Assembly: GCA_025769875.1 (NCBI GenBank)
Contig: JAGFNK010000912.1
Coordinates: 1-18,577 of the forward strand
Direction: 5' to 3'
DNA length: 18,577 nt
Origin: Russula earlei
Taxonomy: Eukaryota; Basidiomycota; Agaricomycetes; Russulales; Russulaceae
Shown here: in pieces, positions 7,924 through 16,466 of the stretch
How positions within the stretch are numbered: the stretch's first letter is position 1
Layout: the number at the start of each line of letters is the position of its first letter
Translations under genes and position numbers: made by a program
Notes under the pieces: model-generated
Told to the model about the DNA's origin: nothing
The model's database searches: none
Seen by the model: only the letters and a program-made list of their open reading frames with translations

Positions 7924-10900
7924 TTAGGGGTCACTCCTGGTGGGAATCGTTTTAAGCGCCTTCGGATATTTCCGATGGAAGTCTTTAACAAGTAATTGCG
8001 CTTTTGATAGGTTAGATGCTGGTTCCCAAGTGTTTTCTGCGGCAGTGTAACCTTTCCATTTAACTAGGTATTGGATCCCTTTGCGGTTTGGGGAGAGCCA
8101 AGAGTTTAAGATCTGTTCTACTTCATATTGTTCTTCTCCTTCAACTAGTATCGGTGGCGGGTTTGAGAAGTTAGGACCGTGGGCAGTGGTTTCTTTGTAA
8201 GGTCTAATCAGGGAATGGTGAAAGACTGGGTGTATCTTCCAGGACTTTGGTAGTTTGAGGCGAACATTTACTGGATAGGCAGTGATGACTTTGAATGGTC
8301 CATAGTGTCGAGGGGCTAGTTTTGCTTTTGGGTGAGTGGTTCATAGGTTTGTGGCTTCCAACCATACTTGATCCCCTTCTTTAAAACAAAATGTGGAGGT
8401 TTGGGGTCTTGATTGTTTCATGATCTCAGTTTCTCGGTTCAGGGAGGCAGCTACTTCTTCTCTGAGTTGGTCTAGTCTTGTTAGTCTTTCTTGGATTGAA
8501 GGGAACTTTGATGCAAAAGCAAGGGGCAGAGCAAATGTTGGGTTAAAGCCATACCAGACCTCAAAAGGGGGTTTGTTCGTAGCACTGTGTTGTCTGGCAT
8601 TATGTGCAAACTCCATAAAGGGAATTAGTTCTGCCCAATTGTCTGCTTGATGGTTGCAAAATATTTGTAGGTATTGTTCTAGTTCTTGGTTAACTTGTTC
8701 TGTTTCTCCATCTGTCTGTGGGTGATATGCTGTACTTAATGATACTTTGACATTTAGCTTCTTCCATAGTTCTTGAGTAACTTTTGCTGCGAATTGAGGG
8801 CCTCTGTCCGATATTATTTGTGTTGGGAGCCCTATTCTTCTCCAGACATTGTTCATGATTAGTGTTGCTGTTTCGTCTGCTGTGATTGTCTTGTGGCAAG
8901 GGGTAATGATTATTGCTTTACTGAATCGATCTACCACAACTAGGAGGCTGTCGAAGCCTTGTGAAATCGGTAGGTCCATGATAAAGTCCATGGTAATGCT
9001 TTTCCATACTTCTCCAGCTGGTGTAATTGGTACAAGGGGTGTTTCTGTCTTTGGACGGTTCTTAGTACTCTGGCAAATTGCGCAACCGTCTACATAACTT
9101 TTGACATAGGTTAGCATTCCTGGCCACCAATAGTTTCGGCTGATTAGTTCATAGGTTTTCCATTGGCCAGGATGCCCAGTGGCAAGGGAGTCGTGGTGTA
9201 GTTTTAGAAATTTCTTTCTTAGGGTGTCGTTGTTTGGGATATAGACTTTTCCTTTGAATAGTATTAGTCCATCTTCAAGGTTCCAGTCCTGTAAGCCTTT
9301 GGATAGTCGCCTTGGTCCATTCTTTATAATGATTGCTAACACGTTAGATACTTCTGGGTCATAGTCTTTGCTAGATTGTAGTTGTTGTCGAAGTTCCTGG
9401 TCGCCGATTGGTTCTGTAGCAGAGGTGCATGTTGCTCTAATTTTAAAAAATTTGTCATCTAGGAGCACCTTTCCATCATTTTCGTTTTGTATCCCCTCTT
9501 TAAAGTCTGGCCGCCTGGACAGACCATCTGCTTTGTTCATAGTTCCTGGGTGGTGGGTGATGGTGAAGTCAAAGTTGCTGAGGAGGAGTGCCCATCGGGC
9601 TTGTCGTCTTGTGAGCTTCTGCTTTGTCATGAAGTATGTTAAGTTATTGTGGTCTGTCCATAGATCAATGGGGTGTGTAGCGCCTTCAAGGTAGTGTCGG
9701 AAGTGCCAGAGGGATAAAACGATAGCAAGGAGTTCTTTATCATAGATCATGTAATTTCGTTGTGCAGGGTCCAAGGATTTCGAGAAATAGGCTACTGGGT
9801 GATATCTGTTAAACTCATCGGGTTGTTCCAAAATTGCACCGACTGCAAAGTCACTTGCATCACAGATGTGTCGAAAGGGTTTCGTGTGGTTAGGTAACAT
9901 GAGGATTGGGGCCGTTGTGAATGCTTGGATTAGTTTTTGAAATGCTTGTTCTTCATCGTCTTCCCACTTGAAGGGGTTTTCTTTCTTTGTTAAGTTAAAC
10001 AAGGGCCGTGCTATTCGAGAGTATTGGTGGATAAATCGTCGATAGAAGTTGCAGAATCCTAGAAATGCTTGTACTTCCGTAACATTGGTCGGAGTAGGCC
10101 ACTTTGTAATGCCTATTAACTTGTCTTGGTCCATGGATATTCGTCCTTGAGAGATATTGATGCCTAGGTAACTAATAGAGGTTTGTTGGAAAGCACATTT
10201 CTCTGGTTTCAAGTATAAGTCATGGTCTTGGAGAGTTTTTAGGACCTTATGTGTCCAGTCGTCTAGTTCGTTCAAGGTTTGCGCCATGATTAGTATATCA
10301 TCTAGATAAACAACCACTCGTTCAGTGGCAATGTATTTTGCTAGGATGGTGTTCATAAAGCGTTGGAAAGTGGCTGGGGCGTTGCAGAGACCAAATGTCA
10401 TTATCAATGGTTCGAAGAGTCCTAATGGTGTCTTGAATGCTGCGAGGTGTTCATCACCCTCTCTGAGGCGAATATTGTTGTATCCCCATCGTACGTCAAA
10501 CTTGGTAAAGTATTGGGCTCCTTGGAGTTTGTCAATTAATTCAGGAATCAAGGGTAGTGGATATGCGTCTTTGACAGTTGCTGTATTCAGGGCTCTGTAG
10601 TCTTGCACTGGTCGTAGATTTCCTCCTTTCTTTTCTACAAAGAAGAATGGGCTGGCAATAGCTGCTTTTGATGGTTGGATTGTGCCTCTTTTCAAATGTT
10701 CGTCTAAGTATTCTTTTAGGGCTTGTAGTTCCTTGGGAGTAAGTCGATAAATGCCAGAATCATGTCGGGCGATCTCTGGTTTCAGATTGATTGCATGGTC
10801 CCATGGTTGGTGAGCAGGAAGGCGTTGAGAGGCTTGTTCATCGAAAACCTTTCGCCATTTCAAGAACTGGGCAGGGATAAGTTCGTCTAATGTCTTGGGG

Positions 10901-11124
10901 GGTGTTTCTGCATTGGCTAGTTTCGTAGCTGTGGTTGATTTGGCTCTTATGCTGATCGTCACTGGTCTAAATGCATTGTAGATCTGTTCGTCCACGCATG
11001 GGTTCAATGGTCCTTCGGTATCTGGGAAGATTAGTGCAGCGACGTTTGCAAACTCAGGTTTCTCTTCTTCAGGGAAAGTAAGCACTTGTATTTGGTAATT
11101 CCGTGTTCCAGATGTAGATGCAAT
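7924..11124 (-). pseudogene. pol: Element 2 pol: RT, RNase H, integrase, chromodomain
   Basis: The frame enters from the palindromic insertion at 11124 and stays open to a TGA at 8343-8341. It then continues in frame for 138 codons to the natural TAA at 7926-7924. In order: RT with FFFVEKKGG, FDVRWGYNN and YLDDILIM (about 10310-10290); RNase H with CDASDFAVGA, DKELLAIV, WTDHNNL; integrase zinc finger HHDSLATGHPGQW ... CAIC; core TMDF, ISDRGPQF, DGETEQ with exactly 35 residues between the last Asp and Glu of the triad; and a chromodomain ending in NTWEPASN. Catalytic residues are all present. The only stop lies between integrase and chromodomain, where element 1 has CAA. Both CAA and TGA derive by one transition from CGA. 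The upstream 57 in-frame bases (11181-11125) belong to the insertion. Confidence 0.93.
11122..11124. repeat. Left target duplication (AAT) of the palindromic element
   Basis: AAT precedes CACTGG at 11125, and AAT follows CCAGTG at 15837-15839. The equivalent uninterrupted site in element 1 (351-422) has one copy, read as ATT on the pol strand. Removing the element and one copy restores the protease-RT frame. Confidence 0.85.
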
Positions 11125-11443
11125 CACTGGTTGGGAAATCAACTTATGTGAATGACAAAACTGTAACATTTTGAAAAACAAAATTTATTATTTTGATACA
11201 AATTTGTAGCAAACAATTTGTGAAAATTCATTTTATATTTTGTTACAATAGATTCCTGTTACAAAATGATGAAATAAGTAAATAGTAATGATAAGATTTT
11301 AGAACATACATTATGTTACAAAAATTGTAAATTATTTTAAGATTTTGTGTTGAACAAAATTGTGAAAAAATTGAAACTGCAAAATTTGAGTTTATGAAAA
11401 AGGTGGAATGAAAATTGTGAAAATTTTGAAAATTTTGAAAATG

Positions 11444-11821
11444 TTTTGTCACTTGTATAAAGATGTTAGGGAGATAAAGTTTTGTTATAATCATTGATGA
11501 CAACAAAATCTAGCAGTATAGAAAACATAATGTTATCATTTTTCATGAAGAAAAATTTTGAATACATTCACAATTTTGTTAAAGGAAAAATTTTGACAAA
11601 ACTGAATATGAAATCCTAAAGATGTTTCATCATTTTGTCATTTGAATAAAGATGTCAGAGAGATAAAGTTTTGTTATAATCATTCATGACAACAAAATCT
11701 AGCATTTTAGAAAACATAATGTTAACATTTTTCATGCAGAAAATTTTTGAATACATTCACAATTTTGTTAAAGGAAAAATTTTGACAAAACTGAATATGA
11801 AATCCTAACGATGTTTCATCA
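11444..11821. repeat. Two tandem 189-bp subterminal repeats, left arm
   Basis: Two units start at TTTTGTCA/TTTTGTCA-like positions 11444 and 11633, and a third partial start is at 11822. Each unit contains ATAAAGATGT, GAGATAAAGTTTTGTTATAATC, ACAACAAAATCTAGCA and AATACATTCACAATTTTGTT. Units differ by scattered substitutions. Subterminal repeats of this kind often hold transposase binding sites in DNA transposons; that role is inference. Confidence 0.75.
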
Positions 11822-11924
11822 TTTTGTCTATAACATTTAGATATATTATGGTCATTCTGAGTGAGGCTGGATGGCTATAACACCACAAAATGAGGCCATA
11901 AAGTGCTGTCACAAGTGCTGTCAC

Positions 11925-12046
11925 AGCTCGGCTCGGCTCGGTTCGGCTCGGCTCCGGCTTGGCCAGATTGGGTGAGCCGGACCGAGCCGAGCCATGGCTT
12001 GCGGCTTGAGCCGATTCAAGCCGTCCCAGTGCGCGGCTCGTTTTCC
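11925..12046. repeat. GGCTC-rich palindromic block, left arm
   Basis: Repeated GGCTCGGCTCGG motifs on one side face GGACCGAGCCGAGCC on the other, giving a local inverted repeat inside the long arm. A direct repeat AAGTGCTGTCAC occurs twice just before it (about 11901-11924). The block marks a sharp change from AT-rich terminal sequence to GC-rich captured sequence. Its mirror is 14915-15036. Confidence 0.65.
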
Positions 12047-12694
12047 TTTCTTCCTTGTCTCCTTTCTTTTCCTCTAACTTTTTCTAACCTCCAGCGCGCG
12101 CGACATGTCTCGCTTTTTTCCCGCGCCCGAAACTTGCGCCGAATCCTGGCCAATCGAGCGACGAATATTTTTTCCAGTGTGCGTTTCATTTTCGTTTTCG
12201 TCGCGTTCAGCTTTTTCGGTTCGTTTTTATCTCCCCCTTACTAACTTCCCCCTCTCAAGGTGGTACCGCGACGGTGACAAAGCGCTCACGGCCACGACGA
12301 TCGCCATGACGACGACAATGAGACGCCAGGTGCGTTCCGTATGAAAGCGCGCCATCGCCAACAATAGCATACCCAGTGTCCCCACGCTACCTGCCGCCCT
12401 TACATGCTGCGGCTGCAGCATCGATTGCAACACGTGTCATTTCTTCATCTCCAACTTCCTCACCAGTTTCGTCTCAAGCGTGGAAGCGCGTTTACAAGCT
12501 GGGCCGCGTCATCATACCGCCCCCGCCGCAGAAAGTGCGTACCTTCTGTAAGTTTTTTTTGCCCTTTTTTTCCGGCTCATTCACTGCCATCTCCGTAACC
12601 GGGTGATACCCATGGTTCCTCGTGGTTCACAGGAATATCTTTTTAAGGCCCTTCTCGTCTCCATTTTGCGCAGTGGTAAACACGCCCTCCCACC
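12047..12694 (+). other. Gene-leader-like sequence with an intron, left arm
   Basis: A pyrimidine-rich run (about 12040-12092) is followed by sequence of host-gene character. A good intron is visible, GTAAGT at 12548 to TTCACAG ending at 12632 (85 nt). It is 62 bp upstream of the ATG at 12695, which has context CCCACCATGTCC. This looks like the promoter, first exon or 5' untranslated region of the captured gene. Several short frames exist here, one with WKRVYKLGRVIIPPPP, but I recognise no family. The mirror copy is 14267-14914 on the minus strand. Confidence 0.45.
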
Positions 12695-13112
12695 ATGTCC
12701 GGCACGCACATTGACGTCATCTTGCTTTCCCTCTTCGCCATATACGCCGCCCTGACACTCCCTCGCGCCCTCGTTCGTTTGTTCCGCCCTCTGAGATCCT
12801 CAACGGCTTCTTCCTCCATTCCGGCTCATCGCGCCCGCACAACAACACCAACCTCCACCGGGCAGACACGCATGGCCGCTCCGGGACGACTAGAACCAGA
12901 CCAATTCGCTCAACTAGCACTCGCACTAACCAGACCATGCGCACACTCGTCGACATGCCGGAGGATGAGGAGGACGTCGCTGGGGGAGTGGCCATGGCCA
13001 AGAACAAGAACAAAGCCCGCGCCGCCCTCATCACCCCCCCGCGCACGGCGGCGGCCACCACCACCGGTGGCGCAGGCCGTCACGGCTCTTCCCGCTAATC
13101 CGCGCCATCGCA
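12695..13112 (+). pseudogene. Inverted partial copy of the ferric reductase N-terminus
   Basis: A repeat of the first 418 bp of the gene starting at 14266 on the opposite strand, ending at the fold of the palindrome. It starts MSGTHIDVILLSLFAIY, a hydrophobic segment, and the frame runs 5 bp into the spacer. It contains three of the four arm mismatches, which change His/Arg, Met/Thr and Thr/Ala between copies. It lacks the transmembrane reductase core, so any product would be an N-terminal stub. Confidence 0.7.
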
Positions 13113-13153
13113 GCTAATATATATGGCAAAGTGGCATGAGAGTGCTTGTATGT

Positions 13154-13202
13154 CTAAAAGCCAATCAGGGTTGTGCTGAAGAAGAAAGAAGAACGGACCC
13201 AC
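13154..13202 (-). other. 49-nt intron in the ferric reductase fragment
   Basis: GTGGGT donor, CTGAT branch-like sequence and TTTTAG acceptor on the minus strand. Phase 0 splicing joins VTVLFA to TYKHSHATLPYIL and restores the His-X12-His spacing of the second heme pair. Confidence 0.65.
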
Positions 13203-13504
13203 TGCGAACAAGACTGTAACTCCGGTGACGTGGACAGTAAAGAATAAGGTGTACATGCTGTTCCGCACAAAGGAAAGGGTAAAGGCGAATAACAAGTCAA
13301 TGGCACAGAGGGCAATCAATGCCCACATGAATTTGGGGACGCGCAATTGGGCTCGTAACGTTCCATTCTGAGACCACGAGTATTCTATCCAGTGGAATGA
13401 GCTTAGAATCCACGGCCTATGAGAAGGGACCCACAATAACCGAGTGTTTGGACATTGACTGTGATGACGATGACGCGCCCCGCAAAGCGATGGATGTAGT
13501 TCAA

Positions 13505-13562
13505 CTAAAGGTAGACATTTAAGAACAGAGGCGTACGCAACCGAAGAGCGGGAACCACATGC
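13505..13562 (-). other. 58-nt intron in the ferric reductase fragment
   Basis: Runs from GCATGT to CTTTTAG on the minus strand. Splicing joins GYEK to LNYIHRF in phase 0, exactly as in ferric reductases. The GC donor is rare but usable; GTATGT is the usual fungal donor. The intron shows the captured piece was genomic DNA, not a cDNA. Confidence 0.7.
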
Positions 13563-14266
13563 CTTCTCGTAACCGACCCCACTGGCCCAGCTCAATCAGT
13601 TCGTTTTCCCCGCGAGCGCGACGGCTATCGGTATCTGCGACATCGCGACGTAGCCCGTGCGCACGGGATCGGTGGCAAACGGGTTGGAGTGGCGGAGGGA
13701 CGCGTAGAGCATGAAGACGGCGTAGACGATGAGGACGAACAGCTTGCCAAAGGAGAAGCCGGGCGAGACGCGGAAGTTGAGCGTGTACATGAGCGTCGTG
13801 TGCACGATCTTCGTCCAGCGGGGCACGCGCGTCGGCGCGCGGCGGTTGTGCGATGGCGCGGATTAGCGGGAAGAGCCGCGACGGCCTGCGCCACCGGTGG
13901 TGGTGGCCGCCGCCGTGCGCGGGGGGGTGATGAGGGCGGCGCGGGCTTTGTTCTTGTTCTTGGCCATGGCCACTCCCCCAGCGACGTCCTCCTCGTCCTC
14001 CGGCATGTCGACGAGTGTGCGCATGGTCTGGTTAGTGCGAGTGCTAGTTGAGCGAATTGGTCTGGTTCTAGTCGTCCCGGAGCGGCCATGCGTGTCTGCC
14101 CGGTGGAGGTTGGTGTTGTTGTGCGGGCGCGACGAGCCGGAATGGAGGAAGAAGCCGTTGAGGATCTCAGAGGGCGGAACAAACGAACGAGGGCGCGAGG
14201 GAGTGTCAGGGCGGCGTATATGGCGAAGAGGGAAAGCAAGATGACGTCAATGTGCGTGCCGGACAT

Positions 14267-14914
14267 GGTGGGAGGGCGTGTTTACCACTGCGCAAAATGG
14301 AGACGAGAAGGGCCTTAAAAAGATATTCCTGTGAACCACGAGGAACCATGGGTATCACCTGGTTACGGAGATGGCAGTGAATGAGCCGGAAAAAAAGGGC
14401 AAAAAAAACTTACAGAAGGTACGCACTTTCTGCGGCGGGGGCGGTATGATGACGCGGCCCAGCTTGTAAACGCGCTTCCACGCTTGAGACGAAACTGGTG
14501 AGGAAGTTGGAGATGAAGAAATGACACGTGTTGCAATCGATGCTGCAGCCGCAGCATGTAAGGGCGGCAGGTAGCGTGGGGACACTGGGTATGCTATTGT
14601 TGGCGATGGCGCGCTTTCATACGGAACGCACCTGGCGTCTCATTGTCGTCGTCATGGCGATCGTCGTGGCCGTGAGCGCTTTGTCACCGTCGCGGTACCA
14701 CCTTGAGAGGGGGAAGTTAGTAAGGGGGAGATAAAAACGAACCGAAAAAGCTGAACGCGACGAAAACGAAAATGAAACGCACACTGGAAAAAATATTCGT
14801 CGCTCGATTGGCCAGGATTCGGCGCAAGTTTCGGGCGCGGGAAAAAAGCGAGACATGTCGCGCGCGCTGGAGGTTAGAAAAAGTTAGAGGAAAAGAAAGG
14901 AGACAAGGAAGAAA
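14267..14914 (-). promoter_or_regulatory. Probable promoter/leader of the captured ferric reductase gene
   Basis: Directly upstream of the start codon at 14266 (context CCCACCATGTCC on the minus strand). It includes a leader intron, GTAAGT to TTCACAG at 14413-14329, and a pyrimidine-rich run near 14868-14920, both common near fungal transcription starts. I cannot place a firm TATA box. It is identical to the left-arm copy except at 14360. If active, both arms would fire toward the spacer from opposite sides. Confidence 0.4.
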
Positions 14915-15036
14915 GGAAAACGAGCCGCGCACTGGGACGGCTTGAATCGGCTCAAGCCGCAAGCCATGGCTCGGCTCGGTCCGGCTCACCCAATCTGGCC
15001 AAGCCGGAGCCGAGCCGAACCGAGCCGAGCCGAGCT
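14915..15036. repeat. GGCTC-rich palindromic block, right arm
   Basis: Mirror of 11925-12046. It has the same internal inverted repeat of GAGCC/GGCTC motifs and the same paired GTGACAGCACTT direct repeats at its outer edge. Confidence 0.65.
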
Positions 15037-15139
15037 GTGACAGCACTTGTGACAGCACTTTATGGCCTCATTTTGTGGTGTTATAGCCATCCAGCCTCAC
15101 TCAGAATGACCATAATATATCTAAATGTTATAGACAAAA

Positions 15140-15517
15140 TGATGAAACATCGTTAGGATTTCATATTCAGTTTTGTCAAAATTTTTCCTTTAACAAAATT
15201 GTGAATGTATTCAAAAATTTTCTGCATGAAAAATGTTAACATTATGTTTTCTAAAATGCTAGATTTTGTTGTCATGAATGATTATAACAAAACTTTATCT
15301 CTCTGACATCTTTATTCAAATGACAAAATGATGAAACATCTTTAGGATTTCATATTCAGTTTTGTCAAAATTTTTCCTTTAACAAAATTGTGAATGTATT
15401 CAAAATTTTTCTTCATGAAAAATGATAACATTATGTTTTCTATACTGCTAGATTTTGTTGTCATCAATGATTATAACAAAACTTTATCTCCCTAACATCT
15501 TTATACAAGTGACAAAA
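15140..15517. repeat. Two tandem 189-bp subterminal repeats, right arm
   Basis: Mirror of 11444-11821, with the same unit length and the same unit-specific substitutions. Identity between arms is therefore higher than identity between tandem units within an arm. Confidence 0.75.
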
Positions 15518-15836
15518 CATTTTCAAAATTTTCAAAATTTTCACAATTTTCATTCCACCTTTTTCATAAACTCAAATTTTGCAGTTTCAATTTTTTCACA
15601 ATTTTGTTCAACACAAAATCTTAAAATAATTTACAATTTTTGTAACATAATGTATGTTCTAAAATCTTATCATTACTATTTACTTATTTCATCATTTTGT
15701 AACAGGAATCTATTGTAACAAAATATAAAATGAATTTTCACAAATTGTTTGCTACAAATTTGTATCAAAATAATAAATTTTGTTTTTCAAAATGTTACAG
15801 TTTTGTCATTCACATAAGTTGATTTCCCAACCAGTG

Positions 15837-16466
15837 AATGGTTATGCTTGGGTGCGTGGTAAGGCAGGTTTGGGGGCAATTCCTCAGCGTGATTGTATCG
15901 TTTGCCCAATCGATATCTGGGTTGTGGTGTCGTAGCCAGTCTGTTCCTAAGATGATGTCATGATCTCCAATGTTAGTGACAAGGAATTCTGCTTGTTTGT
16001 CATGAGTAGCACCTGTGTGCGCTTGAATACGAAGTCTTTGGATGGTGCTAAAGCGTATTAGTCCATTGGCATTTTGTGTTCCATCTACATTTTGTGCTGG
16101 CAATGGTTTGGTCATAGTTTGGAGGTGCAGGTGGTGTCTTTGTGCAAATCGTTCGTGGATTATCATTCCCTCTGCTCCACTGTCGAGCAGGGCTCTTGCA
16201 CCGATTTCTTTGCCACTTGTCTTCCCCACTAAGGTAACTTTCAAGGCAATGGAAGGGGAGCGAATATTCTTGGTAAAAACTTTGGGGTAATTGATTTCTC
16301 TTTGTATCATACTGATTTGGACCGTGTCCCTTCTCAGTGCAGAAGGGGGTCCAATTAAAAATCCATAGGAGCAGATCTTGGGCGGAGGATTGAGTCTGCA
16401 AGTGTTTCTCTCCAGGTTGTTAGTGATGCAACAGGAACGGGTTCCTCTTGCGCAGGGTTGATGTTT
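15837..16466 (-). pseudogene. pol: Element 2 protease, separated from RT by the insertion
   Basis: A retropepsin-type aspartic protease forming the N-terminus of the Gypsy pol polyprotein. Visible are the active site ARALLDSGAEGMIIHERF and the family motif DIILGTDWLRHHNPDIDW. The frame is open from 16466, after a TGA at 16469-16467. It overlaps the end of gag by about 110 nt and lies in the -1 frame to it, so it needs frameshifting for expression. An internal ATG is at 16310. The frame continues through the ATT codon at 15839-15837, then runs into the palindromic element, which adds HWLGNQLM and a stop. Without the insertion it joins the RT frame at 11124 in phase. Confidence 0.88.
16355..16362 (-). 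promoter_or_regulatory. Probable -1 frameshift site at the gag stop
   Basis: On the minus strand the gag end reads GAT TTT TAA, with five T in a row (16361-16357). Slipping back one base over TTT puts TTA in place of the TAA stop and enters the protease-pol frame. The heptamer is not the strict X XXY YYZ pattern, so the exact site is inference; the -1 relation and the roughly 110-nt overlap are seen directly. Confidence 0.5.

Larger units (their letters stand above)
11125..13112 (+). repeat. Left arm of the 1,988-bp inverted repeat
   Basis: Pairs base by base with 15836-13849. The differences seen are 12601 (G versus A on the same strand), 12828 (A versus G), 12966 (T versus C) and 13082 (A versus G). 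Each is a transition at a CpG site. The pairing ends inside CGCGCCATCGCA; beyond it the left copy reads GCTAATAT and the right copy CAACCGCC. Confidence 0.93.
13113..14266 (-). pseudogene. Ferric reductase-like gene, 5' part, captured and broken
   Basis: A membrane heme reductase (FRE/NOX ferric-reductase-like transmembrane domain), cut off at the fold. It starts MSGTHIDVILLSLFAIY. After a frame change it reads FSFGKLFVLIVYAVFMLYASL and NPFATDPVRTGYVAMSQIP, the conserved N-terminal membrane segments of fungal ferric reductases. It then gives GVGYEK, a 58-nt intron (13562-13505), and LNYIHRFAGR, the heme-binding helix. The expected second His 14 residues on is Gln (VNVQTLGY). Next are PKFMWALIALCAIDLLF and TVHVTG. 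A 49-nt intron (13202-13154) follows, and its removal puts a second His 13 residues after that of TVHVTG. Broken by TAA at 13863-13865, TGA at 13596-13598 and a frameshift. The first intron starts GCATGT, probably a mutated GTATGT. FAD and NADPH domains are absent. Confidence 0.8.
11125..15836. mobile_element. 4,712-bp palindromic CACTG-ended DNA transposon with captured gene
   Basis: Ends are CACTGGTTGGG...CCCAACCAGTG with a 3-bp target duplication. This fits the CACTA/EnSpm superfamily, which includes CACTG-ended fungal families; that assignment is inference from ends and duplication size only. No transposase is encoded, so it is non-autonomous. The two arms (11125-13112 and 13849-15836) are exactly equal in length and pair at a constant coordinate sum of 26961, meaning no net indel. 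I found only four mismatches by eye. Each arm runs from an AT-rich outer 800 bp, through a GGCTC-rich block, to a gene-like inner part. The 736-bp spacer plus the right arm hold part of a ferric reductase gene. Long arms with tandem repeats recall foldback elements, an alternative class. Confidence 0.85.
13849..15836 (-). repeat. Right arm of the 1,988-bp inverted repeat
   Basis: Mirror of 11125-13112 with the same sub-blocks in reverse order. Where the arms differ, the right arm keeps CpG at 14133, 13995 and 13879 (left arm mutated), and the left arm keeps CpG at 12601 (right arm mutated at 14360). Confidence 0.93.

Noticed and set aside
11243..11506. 87-codon frame in the AT-rich outer arm (NFQNFHNF-type protein), also at 15455-15718
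   Set aside because: A by-product of ATTTTGAAA-type short repeats; low complexity and no start context or homology.
11903..12244. Open frame of 113 codons over the GGCTC-rich block, identical in both arms
   Set aside because: The protein is a translation of simple GGCTC repeats and pyrimidine runs with no domain. The duplication in both arms is explained by the inverted repeat.
12717..13064. Antisense frames (115 codons) opposite the ferric reductase N-terminus in both arms
   Set aside because: GC-rich sequence leaves long stop-free antisense frames; the Arg/Val-rich translation has no recognisable motif.
11125..15836. The palindrome as an assembly artefact
   Set aside because: A target duplication at both outer ends, an empty site in element 1, a non-repeated spacer with gene content and CpG mismatches between arms all point to a real insertion.
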